The translations under genes were made by a program, and so were the position numbers. Positions 41,275 to 50,594 of a stretch of DNA of 64,000 nucleotides are shown one piece after another; position 1 is the first letter of the stretch, and each line of letters opens with the position of its first letter. The notes under the pieces were generated by a model that was given only the letters and a program-made list of their open reading frames with translations, was not told the DNA's origin and made no database searches. This DNA is from JBDRDD01 sp043821115. Lineage in GTDB: Bacteria > CAYTYR01 > UBA6262 > DAOVJB01. The DNA lies in NCBI GenBank assembly GCA_043821115.1, contig JBDRDD010000001.1, positions 14,193 through 78,192 of the forward strand, given 5' to 3'.

Positions 41275-42195
41275 TTATATCAAAGAACCTCTTTCAAGCC
41301 TCTCCCACATTGCGTCAATATCGGCTTGAATCTCTTCAATTACTCCTTCATTTCCTGGTTTGAAGAGATGTTTATACCTTGCCTGGGCTTTAAGCCACTC
41401 CGTGATAGGCTTTCTCTGTTTTGGCTTATAATTAAGCTTGAACACCCCGTTCTCCACTTCATATAGCGGCCAGAACCCGGTGTCAACCGCGAGCTTGGCA
41501 ATACCTATGGTATCCGACATATCATATCTCCAGCCCCTGTGACATGGCGAGAGCACATTTATGAATGCCGGCCCTTCCACAGCAAAAGCCTTGGTTGATT
41601 TTGTTACAAGGTCGTTCCAGTTGGATATAGTGGCCTGAGCTGCATATGGAATATGATGTGCGGCAACTATGGCTGTAAGGTCTTTCCTATGCTGCTGTTT
41701 TCCTGTTGAAACCTTACCCGCAGGAGCCGTGGTAGTTGATGCTCCTTTTGGTGTCGCTCCCGAGCGCTGGATACCTGTGTTCATGTATGCCTCGTTGTTG
41801 TAGCATACATAAACCATGTTGTGTCCCCGCTCAAGTGCGCCTGAGAGTGACTGGAGCCCTATGTCATATGTTCCACCGTCACCGCCAAAGGCTATGAACT
41901 TTATGTCTTTTTTAATCTTTCCTTTTTTCTTAAGCGCCTTGTAAGCAGTCTCAACTCCTGATATTGTCGCGGCCACGTTCTCAAAAGCGTTGTGTATGAA
42001 TGGTACCTTCCACGCGGTGTATGGATAAATAGTGGTGGCTACTTCCAGACATCCTGTGGCACCGCCAACCACTACCGGGTCCTTTGTCCCGAGCAGTATC
42101 TGTCTTACAGCAATCGAAGCACCGCAGCCGGCACACAATCTGTGACCGCCGCTTAAGCGCTCAGGGGATTTAGATAGTTCTTTTAAGTTTGCCAT
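41275..42195 (-). CDS. porB: pyruvate:ferredoxin oxidoreductase, beta subunit
   Basis: 306 residues. Binds thiamine pyrophosphate and a 4Fe-4S cluster: Cys21 and Cys24 in RLCAGCGAS, GDGGTYDIGLQSLSGALERG as the TPP motif (G-D-G, then N in VCYNNEAYMNTG), and NVLSPCHRGWRYD. With the other three subunits it oxidises pyruvate (or a related 2-oxoacid) to acetyl-CoA, reducing ferredoxin. Last protein gene of the por operon, 11 bases after porA. The closeness to POR rather than 2-oxoglutarate or VOR enzymes is a judgement from the four-subunit order. Confidence 0.93.
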   Translation of the reverse strand: MANLKELSKSPERLSGGHRLCAGCGASIAVRQILLGTKDPVVVGGATGCLEVATTIYPYTAWKVPFIHNAFENVAATISGVETAYKALKKKGKIKKDIKFIAFGGDGGTYDIGLQSLSGALERGHNMVYVCYNNEAYMNTGIQRSGATPKGASTTTAPAGKVSTGKQQHRKDLTAIVAAHHIPYAAQATISNWNDLVTKSTKAFAVEGPAFINVLSPCHRGWRYDMSDTIGIAKLAVDTGFWPLYEVENGVFKLNYKPKQRKPITEWLKAQARYKHLFKPGNEGVIEEIQADIDAMWERLERGSLI

Positions 42196-42206
42196 TTATT
42201 ACTCCT

Positions 42207-43385
42207 TTATCTTACACCAAGATAATCTACGAGTTTCTTTGCCTTACCGTGACGTGCAATCTCGCCCAATTCGTTGAATACTGAGGTAATATGTTCCATT
42301 GTTATGTCCCTGCCTCCGAGACCATAAATGTAGTTTGTTACAATAGGCTGTCTCTTCGCACCATAAAGCGCGGAGCGCACTTCATTAAATACCGGTCCGC
42401 CGTGGTCCGAAAATGAATCGCTTCTGTCAAGAACGGCTACAGCCTTAAGCTTTGAAAGCGCTTTTTCGATCTCTTCCGCAGGGAAAGGCCTGAACACCCT
42501 TATCTTAACAAGCCCTACCTTCATGCCTTTTTCCCTGAGAGTGTCAACCACTACCTTCGCCGTGCCCGCGGTGGAACCAAGCGCCACGACAGCGACTTCA
42601 GCGTCATCTGTTTTGTACCCATCGATAAAGCCGTATTTGCTTCCCGTTATCTTTGAAAACTCATCGAATATCCTGGGCATCACTTTCTTGGCATTGGTCA
42701 TTGCCTCTGCCTGCTGGCGCTTGTGCTCGAAATAGAAGTCCTGCAGGTCAAGCGGGCCGTATGTCACGGGATTCTCCACATCAAGAAGAGGGAAGTGACC
42801 TTCATACTCGCCTATAAACTTCTTCACCACATCGTCTTCTAAAATCTTTACGCCTTCCATGGCGTGGGATATTATAAACCCGTCCTGTGTAACCATGATG
42901 GGAAGAAGCACATCTTTGTGCTCTGCTATTCGCATAGCCATTATCGTTGTCTCATAAACTTCCTGCGCGTTCTCGCAGTAGATCTGCATCCAGCCGGAAT
43001 CCCTGGCACCCATTGTGTCGGAATGGTCGCAGTGGATGTTTATCGGTCCGCTCAAGGCGCGGTTTACAACAGGCATGACAACAGGCAGCCTGGTGGAAGC
43101 CGTTATGTAGACTACCTCCCACATAAGAGCAAGACCGTTAGCGCTTGTCGCCGTCATGGCGCGCACGCCGGCGCTCGAGGCGCCTACCACGGCGCTCATT
43201 GCGCTGTGTTCGCTCTCGACCGGTATCATCTCCGTGTCAACGAGACCGTCGGCAACGAACTGCGAGAATTTCATTACGATTTCTGTCTGGGGGGTTATTG
43301 GATACGCGGCTACTACGTCAGGATTAATCTGGCGCATTGCCTCTGCCGCAGCCTCGTCACCCGTTAAAGCAACTATCTTGGACAT
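42207..43385 (-). CDS. porA: pyruvate:ferredoxin oxidoreductase, alpha subunit
   Basis: 392 residues. The N-terminal pyrimidine-binding domain has GDEAAAEAMRQINPDVVAAYPITPQTEIV, with the conserved Y-P-I-T-P loop and Thr, then VESEHSAMSAVVGASSAGVRAMTATSANGLALMWE in segments, SGPINIHCDHSDTMGARDSGW, and the C-terminal transketolase-like domain ending ALYGAKRQPIVTNYIYGLGGRD. All normal for four-subunit POR. Confidence 0.94.
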   Translation of the reverse strand: MSKIVALTGDEAAAEAMRQINPDVVAAYPITPQTEIVMKFSQFVADGLVDTEMIPVESEHSAMSAVVGASSAGVRAMTATSANGLALMWEVVYITASTRLPVVMPVVNRALSGPINIHCDHSDTMGARDSGWMQIYCENAQEVYETTIMAMRIAEHKDVLLPIMVTQDGFIISHAMEGVKILEDDVVKKFIGEYEGHFPLLDVENPVTYGPLDLQDFYFEHKRQQAEAMTNAKKVMPRIFDEFSKITGSKYGFIDGYKTDDAEVAVVALGSTAGTAKVVVDTLREKGMKVGLVKIRVFRPFPAEEIEKALSKLKAVAVLDRSDSFSDHGGPVFNEVRSALYGAKRQPIVTNYIYGLGGRDITMEHITSVFNELGEIARHGKAKKLVDYLGVR

Positions 43386-43397
43386 CGATTCCTCCAG

Positions 43398-43688
43398 TTA
43401 TTTTTTCTCCATCTTTATGCACTTGACAGGGCACACCTTATCACATATGCCGCAGCCCTTGCAGTGCTTGTAGTCGAATTCCTTGAATTTTCCGTCCTCC
43501 ACGGTTATTGCAGCATCAGGACAGTATATCCAGCATATAAGGCAGTTGGTGCATTTTGCTTCATCCCTTACCGGGGTGAAGGTGCGCCAGTCGCCGGTGT
43601 TGTAGCTATCGGCATTTCCCGCTTCGGTTATTAGACCGCCTATCGGGATATCCTGCCAGCCTTTTTCCTTTTTCGCCTGTTTTGTCAT
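43398..43688 (-). CDS. porD: pyruvate:ferredoxin oxidoreductase, delta subunit (2x 4Fe-4S ferredoxin)
   Basis: 96 residues. Two cluster motifs: CTNCLICWIYCPD and CKGCGICDKVCPV (each C-x2-C-x2-C-x3-C). The N-terminal 40 residues (KGWQDIPIGGLITEAGNADSYNTGDWRTF in two pieces) are the usual delta-subunit leader. It passes electrons from the catalytic core to ferredoxin. It overlaps porG by four bases. Confidence 0.95.
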   Translation of the reverse strand: MTKQAKKEKGWQDIPIGGLITEAGNADSYNTGDWRTFTPVRDEAKCTNCLICWIYCPDAAITVEDGKFKEFDYKHCKGCGICDKVCPVKCIKMEKK

Positions 43689-44257
43689 TGGGCCTTTACC
43701 TCCTCGTAGGCTCTCTGTATACCGTCAATGTTGCCTTTGGTTTTCTCCTCGCCTATCTTCTTAAGGAACTTCTTCTCTATGTTGCTTTTCAAGTCCTCGA
43801 GGTTGACAAGGCCGGTCGCCTTAATTAAAGCGCCCAGCATAGGCATGTTGGGCATGGGAATCTTCAGCGTATCAAGTGCTATCCTGGTCGCATCTACGGT
43901 GAACACCTTACCGTCTTTGAAGTTTAGTTTTTCCCTGACGCTCGCAGGGTTCTTGTCCGTGTTTACCAGTAACACACCGTTCTCACCAAGACCTTCTGTC
44001 ACGTCAATGGAATCAAGAAGCGTTGGGTCTATAACTACCACCACATCAGGATTCGTAACGCTGCAGTGGATGTTGATGGGCTCATCGGCTATCCTGGTGA
44101 AGGCCTTCATGGGAGCGCCTGCTCTTTCCGGGCCGTATTCCGGGAAAGCCTGAATAAATTTACCGAGATCAAGAGCTGTCTGGGCCAAAAGAAGTGCCGC
44201 TGTCTTAGCACCCTGTCCGCCGCGCCCGTGCCAGCGTATTTCCACTAGATTCTGCAT
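43685..44257 (-). CDS. porG: pyruvate:ferredoxin oxidoreductase, gamma subunit
   Basis: 190 residues. Begins VEIRWHGRGGQGAKTAALLLA, the Rossmann-like G-R-G-G-Q-G motif, followed by FPEYGPERAGAPMKAFTRI and LGENGVLLVNTD. It is the first gene of the order gamma-delta-alpha-beta, classic for anaerobic bacteria and archaea. 14 bases after pilC. Confidence 0.95.
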   Translation of the reverse strand: MQNLVEIRWHGRGGQGAKTAALLLAQTALDLGKFIQAFPEYGPERAGAPMKAFTRIADEPINIHCSVTNPDVVVVIDPTLLDSIDVTEGLGENGVLLVNTDKNPASVREKLNFKDGKVFTVDATRIALDTLKIPMPNMPMLGALIKATGLVNLEDLKSNIEKKFLKKIGEEKTKGNIDGIQRAYEEVKAQ

Positions 44258-44271
44258 CCATACTCCTCCTT

Positions 44272-45501
44272 TTACATTCCTCTTCTTACCACTTTTATTA
44301 TGTCATACATGGGCAGAATAAGGGACATCGCGATAAATCCGACTATGCCTCCCATTACCACCAATAGTATAGGCTCGATTATTGATGAAATACTTCTTAT
44401 CATGTTATCAAGATCCCGGTCGTAGAAGTCAGCGATCTTGATCATGAGCTTGTCAATCGTACCGGTTTCCTCTCCAACCGGTATAATGCTTGTCACAAGC
44501 GGGCTGAATACCCCGCTGTCCGCCATGGGCTTGCTGATGCTTCCGCCCTGCCTGACGTGTATCATAACCCTGTCAAGTACGCGGTTTATCACGACGTTGT
44601 TAGTGACTTCCTTGCATATTTCAAGAGATTCTATCACTGTAATACCGCTTGACAAAAGAATCCCAAACACCCTGGCAAAGCGCCCCATTACCATCAGATA
44701 AAAAAGCTGCCCGAACACAGGCATCTTTAGCTTGAATTTATCCATCATGAAGTGGCCCTTCCTGGTCTTCTTGAACTGCTTGAAGGCCACGACAAAAGCA
44801 ACTCCTCCCCCGACCAATATGTATGACTGCTTCCTTATAATCTTACTAAGACCGTTCAGTATCCGTGTAGGTGCGGGAAGCGTCACGCCCGCTGTTTCAA
44901 ATATCTCAACGAAGTTCGGCAGTACGAATGTTATAAGGGCAAATATAGCCAGACACGATATACACAAAACCACAATAGGATACATCATCGCGGCCTTAAA
45001 CCTGCCTTTTAACTCATCATCTCTCTCGGCAAACGTCGCCCATCGGCTGAGAAGATCAGCCATACCTCCGCCAACCTCTCCTGTGTGCACCATAGCTATA
45101 AAGAGCTTGTCAAATATATCAGGGAAGCGCGAGAGCGCCACGGAAAGCTGGCTTCCCTGGCTTACGTCCCTTCGCACCATACCAATTACTTTCTTGAATT
45201 TCGTGTTCTGAGTCTGCCCTTCAAGGATTTCAAGCGCCTTGGTGAGGTTTAGCCCTGCTCCCACCATGGTGGAGAGCTGCTGGCAGAATATACTCTTGTC
45301 CTTTGTTCCAACAGGCGTAAGGTTGTCAATGAACTCCTTGAGGTCAAAGGCAAGGAAACTCTTTGTCTGCTTGGAGATATTGCCTACGAAGAGACCTCTC
45401 CTGCGCAATGAGTCAATTACCGCGTCCTGGTTTTGCATCTCCATTAAGCCTTCGACAGTCTTTCCAGCCTTGTCAAACGCTCTGTACTTGAATACAGGCA
45501 T
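44272..45501 (-). CDS. pilC: type II secretion/type IV pilus inner-membrane platform protein
   Basis: 409 residues, GspF/PilC family. KYRAFDKAGKTVEGLME opening, then two GspF domains: QLSTMVGAGLNLTKALEIL and MGRFARVFGILLSSGITVIESLEI; each ends in a membrane helix, with a third near residue 170 (YPIVVLCISCLAIFALITFVLPNF). FSPLVTSIIPVGEETGTID is the second-domain cytoplasmic motif. It anchors the PilB-type ATPase encoded 18 bases upstream. No pilin or secretin is in this window. Confidence 0.92.
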   Translation of the reverse strand: MPVFKYRAFDKAGKTVEGLMEMQNQDAVIDSLRRRGLFVGNISKQTKSFLAFDLKEFIDNLTPVGTKDKSIFCQQLSTMVGAGLNLTKALEILEGQTQNTKFKKVIGMVRRDVSQGSQLSVALSRFPDIFDKLFIAMVHTGEVGGGMADLLSRWATFAERDDELKGRFKAAMMYPIVVLCISCLAIFALITFVLPNFVEIFETAGVTLPAPTRILNGLSKIIRKQSYILVGGGVAFVVAFKQFKKTRKGHFMMDKFKLKMPVFGQLFYLMVMGRFARVFGILLSSGITVIESLEICKEVTNNVVINRVLDRVMIHVRQGGSISKPMADSGVFSPLVTSIIPVGEETGTIDKLMIKIADFYDRDLDNMIRSISSIIEPILLVVMGGIVGFIAMSLILPMYDIIKVVRRGM

Positions 45502-45519
45502 ATGTGATCTCTCCCGGGA

Positions 45520-47220
45520 TTATACTTCCTCTGTCACCCTCATGACCTCTTCTATGCTTGTAAGACCATCCTGCACTTTCAGAAAGCCGTCTTCCATGAG
45601 CGACTTCATCCCCGCGTGTATACCGGCCTGTCTCAACATGTCCGTGGAGGGACGCCTTATGATAAGGTCCCTGACATAATGATCGGGAACAAATAACTCG
45701 TATATGCCCTGCCTTCCCCTGTATCCCGTTCCCTGGCAATGCTTGCATCCTTTTGGCTTATATAACTTGTATTCCTTTTCAACATCAAGTCCTAGCGTCT
45801 CTACCGTCTCCTTGGTAGGAACGTATTCCTCTTTGCACTTGTCACACAGCCTTCTAACAAGTCGTTGTGCAAGCACACCTAGGATACCGGATGATATAAG
45901 GAAGGGCTCTATTCCCATGTCTATAAGACGGGTAACGGCTCCGGGCGCGTCATTTGTGTGAAGCGTGCTGAACACCAGGTGACCTGTCAGAGCGGCTCTT
46001 ACCGCTATCTCTGCTGTCTCAACGTCTCTTATCTCTCCCACCATTATGACGTTAGGATCCTGCCTTAAGACAGTCCTTAAGACCTCGGCGAATGTGAGGC
46101 CTACTTTCGCGTTCACGGGAACCTGGTTAATAGATTTAAGCTCGTATTCAACCGGGTCTTCAATGGTGATAATGTTCTTGTCAAGGGTATTGATCTTGTC
46201 GAGCGCGGCGTAGAGCGTTGTCGTCTTTCCGCTTCCTGTAGGCCCTGTCACCAGCACTATGCCGTAGGGTTTCCTGACAAGCTTTTCAAACTCCTCAAGA
46301 ATAGCCTGGCCGAGACCGAGCTGTTCAAGCCCGAAACTAAATGCGCTCTTATCCAGGATTCGAAGCACTACCTTCTCACCGTGAATGATCGCCATTGTCG
46401 AAACACGGAAGGATATTTCCTTTTCCCAGAACTTAACGTGGAACCTGCCGTCCTGGGGCATACGCTTCTCTGCGATATCCATGTCAGCCATGACCTTTAC
46501 ACGTGATACCATGGCCGCGTGAAGCCTCTTGGGCGGTGACATTATCTCATGCAGCACGCCGTCTATCCTGAACCTTATGCGCAGTATATTCTTCTCGGGC
46601 TCGATGTGAATATCGCTTGCCCTGCTCTGTATAGCCTGCATGATCACGGAGTTTATGAGCTTGATGACAGGCGCCTCATCCATGAGCGCCGCTGTGTCAC
46701 CGAGATCCATATCCTTTTTGTCGGAAGTGATGACCTCTATACTCTCTTCTCCCTCCGCGATCTCCTTCATGATTGCCAAAGAACGGTAATACTGATCGAT
46801 GGCGCGCTGTATCTTTACTTCGCTTGATATAGCCGGTTCGATCTTGCATTTACTTATATATTTAAGATTGTCAAGAGCGACCACGTCAAAAGGGTCGCTC
46901 ATAGAAACTGTTAGCGAATCTCCTATCTTGAACAGGGGAAAAGCCTGGTACTTGCGGGCCATTTTCTCGGGGATAAGTTTTACGACTTCCGGATCTATAC
47001 TGTATGTACTCAGGTTAATATGAGGAATCCCCAGCTGGTCTCCAAGGTGATCCATCATTTTGTCTTCTTCTATCATCCCCAGCTTGACGAGGATCTTTCC
47101 TATGCGCTCGCCCGTGCGCTGCTGGGTCTCAAGCGCCTCACGCAGTTGGTCCTCACTGATTAAACCAGCTTCTCTAAGTATCTCTCCTAGTCTTTTCTTT
47201 TTCTTCTCTGGTTCAGCCAA
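45520..47220 (-). CDS. pilB: type II secretion/type IV pilus assembly ATPase
   Basis: 566 residues. An N-terminal GspE-N/MshEN region (GEILREAGLISEDQLREALE, GMIEEDKMMDHLGDQLGI) of the type that can bind c-di-GMP is followed by the hexameric ATPase: Walker A GPTGSGKTTTLYAAL, Asp box IITIEDPVEYEL, Walker B DPNVIMVGEIRDVETAEIA, His box LTGHLVFSTLHTNDA. The zinc motif is C-D-K-C with C-K-H-C about 30 residues later. It drives pilus or pseudopilus extension. Confidence 0.93.
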   Translation of the reverse strand: MAEPEKKKKRLGEILREAGLISEDQLREALETQQRTGERIGKILVKLGMIEEDKMMDHLGDQLGIPHINLSTYSIDPEVVKLIPEKMARKYQAFPLFKIGDSLTVSMSDPFDVVALDNLKYISKCKIEPAISSEVKIQRAIDQYYRSLAIMKEIAEGEESIEVITSDKKDMDLGDTAALMDEAPVIKLINSVIMQAIQSRASDIHIEPEKNILRIRFRIDGVLHEIMSPPKRLHAAMVSRVKVMADMDIAEKRMPQDGRFHVKFWEKEISFRVSTMAIIHGEKVVLRILDKSAFSFGLEQLGLGQAILEEFEKLVRKPYGIVLVTGPTGSGKTTTLYAALDKINTLDKNIITIEDPVEYELKSINQVPVNAKVGLTFAEVLRTVLRQDPNVIMVGEIRDVETAEIAVRAALTGHLVFSTLHTNDAPGAVTRLIDMGIEPFLISSGILGVLAQRLVRRLCDKCKEEYVPTKETVETLGLDVEKEYKLYKPKGCKHCQGTGYRGRQGIYELFVPDHYVRDLIIRRPSTDMLRQAGIHAGMKSLMEDGFLKVQDGLTSIEEVMRVTEEV

Positions 47221-47283
47221 GAGAATCCCCCCCTAAATTGCAAACAAGTGTAAACAAGGAGCAGGAAAGGGCGCGCTCAATGC

Positions 47284-47367
47284 CTACACTTTTTGAGCTT
47301 CAATAAGCTCACGGTGCTCCATTTTATAAAAATCCGTTCTCAACACCGCCGGATCTGAAAATATCAT
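47284..47367 (-). CDS. possible 27-residue ORF coupled to cheC
   Basis: A 28-codon frame begins with an ATGA overlap of the cheC stop and reads MIFSDPAVLRTDFYKMEHRE then LIEAQKV. The coupling and even codon use make it plausible. No family is recognised, and it may be a decayed remnant or chance. Confidence 0.3.
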   Translation of the reverse strand: MIFSDPAVLRTDFYKMEHRELIEAQKV

Positions 47368-47978
47368 GCAAGCAGTCCCATAGACTTAAGTATGACGTCC
47401 AGTGCCCCGGGGTTAGGCAGGAAAAACATATGACCGTCTAGTTTCTGATTAGCAACAAAAAGTTCTGTCTTGATAAATACGACCTCCTCTGAAACTTCCC
47501 CTATCTCTATCAAGATGAAATCAAGTATTGCCCCGGCCATGTCATTGGCGAGATCAGGCACAGAGGGAACAAGAAGTATGCCGAGCATCTGTGTCAGCGC
47601 GTTAAGGTAGGAACCGCAGAGTATATTACCTACCTCGGTCAGCGCGGAGCGCGCTACATCTGTGGAGATATCAATACCCCTGTCGGAATCCTTGTTGAGT
47701 ATGCCTATAAGCTCTGTAGCGCTTTCCTCGGTTATAAGAAACAGCATGGTACCCGAGATATCCCCAAGCACTCCGGAATAAACTATGTACACATAACGTT
47801 CTGGGCCTATAAGCTCCGGAATCTGTTCAAGGGGTATTATGGATACCTCGGGAACACTGATAGCAACAGTCTGTTCGACTATCTGACTCAAAGCAGTCGC
47901 CGCGTTTCCTGCCCCTATATTACCAAGCTCACGCAAGGCGTCAAGGTGCATCTGTGATAGTTTTCTCGGCTCACTCAT
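47364..47978 (-). CDS. cheC: CheC family CheY-P phosphatase
   Basis: 204 residues. Both CheC active sites are complete. First, D-A-L-R-E-L-G-N with a Pro 22 residues after the Asn; second, S-A-L-T-E-V-G-N with a Pro again at 22. Each is the (D/S)-x3-E-x2-N-x22-P signature. It removes phosphate from CheY and, in Bacillus-type systems, partners CheD (encoded next door). The C-terminal half ends FFLPNPGALDVILKSMGLL. Confidence 0.95.
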   Translation of the reverse strand: MSEPRKLSQMHLDALRELGNIGAGNAATALSQIVEQTVAISVPEVSIIPLEQIPELIGPERYVYIVYSGVLGDISGTMLFLITEESATELIGILNKDSDRGIDISTDVARSALTEVGNILCGSYLNALTQMLGILLVPSVPDLANDMAGAILDFILIEIGEVSEEVVFIKTELFVANQKLDGHMFFLPNPGALDVILKSMGLLA

Positions 47979-48026
47979 GATGTTTTCCTTTCCATTGCTT
48001 TGATAGTATTCAAAGTATAAAAAGAG

Positions 48027-48410
48027 TTAAGCGCTTGTGTTAATAGCTTTTATTTCTTCTATTATACCCTCAACATCTATGTTGGAGTCTTTTTCTTCTT
48101 CCACGTCCTTGATAAGAGCTGTAAGAGTGTCATATCCCTTAGAGAACACACCCAGCGGTTCTTTTTCAATTGGCTTATTACTCGTGCAAAAACCGTTGAG
48201 AGTGTCTTCCATCGCCTGAGAGAGTTTTGTAAGTTTTTCGAAGCTCATCATACCAGCCATACCTTTGAGTGTGTGTGCAAGACGCATGGCCTCTTTTATC
48301 TCATCCGATGCCTGCGGGTTCTTCTCTATATCGCTAAAAAGCTGCTTTAATCCATCAAGCTGCTTATTGCTTTCCTTTAGAAATAAATCCCTGTACTGCC
48401 CGAGTTCCAT
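48027..48410 (-). CDS. HPt (histidine phosphotransfer) domain protein
   Basis: 127 residues, helical bundle of the CheA-P1 type. The phospho-histidine lies in AMRLAHTLKGMAGMMSFEKL (A-H-x-L-K-G), preceded by LFLKESNKQLDGLKQLFSDI. No kinase or ATPase domain. It resembles the N-terminus of CheA without the rest, and would shuttle phosphate between a kinase and CheY-like receivers. Confidence 0.9.
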   Translation of the reverse strand: MELGQYRDLFLKESNKQLDGLKQLFSDIEKNPQASDEIKEAMRLAHTLKGMAGMMSFEKLTKLSQAMEDTLNGFCTSNKPIEKEPLGVFSKGYDTLTALIKDVEEEKDSNIDVEGIIEEIKAINTSA

Positions 48411-48422
48411 TTTATCCCCCTG

Positions 48423-48914
48423 TTATATTTCTTTCAATCCCCATGCGATAGTTCTTATCTTTACTTTTCCCGTATCAAGGTTAAACTCAACAGAGCGCCC
48501 GTAATCCCCCCCGACATCCTCTCCGACGATCTTTATCTTCTGCTGCTCGAGAGCTTCCCTGGCACTTAATATATTCCTTTCCCCTACGTTAAAAGCGGTG
48601 GTGTTTATTATCTTCGCCCCGGTGAACATGTGCGCGCCGCCTATTATTTTCGCTTCGAGGTTCTTACTATGAGCCCCGAGTTTTATCATCTTTTGTATCA
48701 TTTCCGTTATGGCTGAATTGGAGAACTTAGCCTTGTTTCGCTGTATCTTTACCATGTTTATATCGGGAAGCATTGTGTGCGCCATGGCTCCTACTTTCTT
48801 CACGGGATCGTAGAGTATAATCCCTAAACAGGAACCCAGCCCCAATGTAGTAAGAACATTCGGACTGACACTAACCTTAATATCTGCCATTCCTACTTTT
48901 ATCACTTCTTTCAT
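48423..48914 (-). CDS. cheD: chemoreceptor glutamine deamidase CheD
   Basis: 163 residues from the ATG at 48914 (MKEVIKVGMAD); the longer frame adds a non-homologous leader. The papain-like catalytic Cys is in LGLGSCLGIILYD and the His in GAMAHTMLPD. KFSNSAITEMIQKMIKLGA and KIIGGAHMF complete the family pattern. It deamidates MCP glutamines and activates CheC. Confidence 0.94.
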   Translation of the reverse strand: MKEVIKVGMADIKVSVSPNVLTTLGLGSCLGIILYDPVKKVGAMAHTMLPDINMVKIQRNKAKFSNSAITEMIQKMIKLGAHSKNLEAKIIGGAHMFTGAKIINTTAFNVGERNILSAREALEQQKIKIVGEDVGGDYGRSVEFNLDTGKVKIRTIAWGLKEI

Positions 48915-49028
48915 TATATACCTTGCCTTAAATAATAGTTTAGAAATACCGTCTCTAAAAAATTTGACGCCCCGCACGATTTACTTCGCGCCAACCGTCC
49001 TGCCCATAATCTTAAGAGCCGGAAAAAG

Positions 49029-49403
49029 TTATCCTTCCAGGACCCTTCTCACGGCTTCGATCACACGAGACGGCTGGAACGGCTTTGTAACAAAATCCCT
49101 CGCTCCGGCCTGGATCGCCTCTACTACCAGGGCGTGCTGCCCCATTGCGCTGACCATCAGGACCTTTCCCTTGGGATCTTGCTTCATGATCTCCTTTACA
49201 GCGCCGATGCCGTCGATGTCATCGATCTTGGGCATCACTATATCCATGGTCACCAGATCGGGGTTTAGTTCATTGTACTTATCGATAGCTTCCTTCCCGT
49301 TCTCGGCCTCTCCGCAGATCTCGTAGCCTTCCTTCTTTAAGATGTCCCCGATCATGCGACGCATGAACACAGCATCGTCAACCACTAAAATCTTGGCTGG
49401 CAT
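49029..49403 (-). CDS. cheY: CheY-like response regulator
   Basis: 124 residues. Acidic pair D9-D10 (VVDDAVFMRRMI), phospho-acceptor Asp54 (VTMDIVMPKID), Thr/Ser in VLMVSAMGQHAL, Lys in DFVTKPFQPSRV. The V-D-D-A-x-F-M-R-x-M-I and S-A-M-G-Q patterns mark CheY of the Bacillus/Thermotoga type. It would be dephosphorylated by the CheC encoded three genes downstream. Confidence 0.95.
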   Translation of the reverse strand: MPAKILVVDDAVFMRRMIGDILKKEGYEICGEAENGKEAIDKYNELNPDLVTMDIVMPKIDDIDGIGAVKEIMKQDPKGKVLMVSAMGQHALVVEAIQAGARDFVTKPFQPSRVIEAVRRVLEG

Positions 49404-49471
49404 AATCTACCCTCCCTTTAGAGCTTTTTAATTGCGTACCCTTTTTTATGTAACCGCGCATCAGAAATTGT

Positions 49472-50572
49472 TTACCTCATCTTCTGGTAAATTCTCTCCC
49501 GGGCACTCACGCGTTTGAAAAATTTGAGTCCCTGCTGCGAAAGCATCTCCACCTTGCCGCTCACAAGATAACCACCTGGATTAAGAACGGCATAGAACTT
49601 CTTGTAGAGCTTGTCCTGCACATCCTTGGTAAAATATATCATGACGTTCCTGCAGAAAATAACATCGAAACTCGCCGGCGGCTTGTCATTTAAAAGATTA
49701 TTTTGCTGCAGGCGCACCATGTTCTTTATTTCTTTTGTCAATTTGTAAATGCCGTTTATGTAATCGAAATACTTCGCGAGATGGATCTTGCTAACCTTCT
49801 CCACGCTCCTGGGCTCGTATTCCGCTTTCTTGGCGAACTGGAGTATCTCCTTGTCAATATCAGTACCGTAAACAGCGCTCACGCAATTCCAGGTATCCTC
49901 GGACAATTCTTCTCTTAGTATCATGGCTATGGAATAAGGCTCCTCTCCCCCGGCACAGCCAGCACTCCATATCTTGATCGAGTGCACGTTCTGCTCTTTT
50001 TTCTGTTTTATGAGGGGCCTCAAAACCAGCTCTTTGAAAGCCTGGAAAGTCTCCGGGTTCCTGAAGAACTCCGAGACGTTTATAGTAAGCGTGTTAAAGA
50101 ATTCTTCATATTCGCTCTGGTCGTTTAGCAGTATCCTTAGATACTCAGCGTATGAGCGCACCCGCCTGGCGCGCATGCGGACCGCAATTCTACGCTTGAG
50201 GCACTTCTCCTGGTACTGCCGGCAGTCAAGGCCGCGGTCGCTGAATATCTTCTCCAAAAGTATTCTGAAAGCCTGGTCTTCCCCGTATATCAGCTTGGTC
50301 TCTAACTGGTGGCGGGGATTCCTGTATATAGCCTCTATTGCTTCTTCGACCTTTAGTTTTACATCGAGCTGGTACTCGTTCTTGGTCTGTTCAATGACCG
50401 TGTAAATGCTTCCAACATCGGTAGTTACATATTTGGGAGGGAGCCTGTTTAACGCATAAGCTATCACGTCTATCCTGCACTGCTCACACCTGCAGACATC
50501 CCTTTCAGCCCCCATTGCCTTTTCTACGGCATCAAGGACCAGATCTTCCATAACATTTTTCAGCTCTTCCAT
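49472..50572 (-). CDS. cheR: ComFB-CheR fusion, MCP methyltransferase
   Basis: 366 residues. Residues 1-92 form a ComFB domain: VMEDLVLDAVEKAM, the zinc-type cluster C-R-C-E-Q-C, then VIAYALNRLPPKYV and KVEEAIEAIYRNPRHQ. A CheR methyltransferase follows at about 100-366: LKRRIAVRMRARRVRSYAEYL, FRNPETFQAFKELVL, the SAM motif IKIWSAGCAGGEEPYSIAMI, and DVIFCRNVMIYF. It methylates chemoreceptor glutamates. The fused ComFB domain is not part of the usual CheR architecture and may confer nucleotide control. Confidence 0.92.
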   Translation of the reverse strand: MEELKNVMEDLVLDAVEKAMGAERDVCRCEQCRIDVIAYALNRLPPKYVTTDVGSIYTVIEQTKNEYQLDVKLKVEEAIEAIYRNPRHQLETKLIYGEDQAFRILLEKIFSDRGLDCRQYQEKCLKRRIAVRMRARRVRSYAEYLRILLNDQSEYEEFFNTLTINVSEFFRNPETFQAFKELVLRPLIKQKKEQNVHSIKIWSAGCAGGEEPYSIAMILREELSEDTWNCVSAVYGTDIDKEILQFAKKAEYEPRSVEKVSKIHLAKYFDYINGIYKLTKEIKNMVRLQQNNLLNDKPPASFDVIFCRNVMIYFTKDVQDKLYKKFYAVLNPGGYLVSGKVEMLSQQGLKFFKRVSARERIYQKMR

Positions 50573-50594
50573 TGACTACCTTAGAAGTAAATTC

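Noticed and set aside
47221..47283. Short inverted repeat and A+T-rich gap before pilB as a regulatory RNA
   Set aside because: The arms are too short and no conserved riboswitch element is recognisable.
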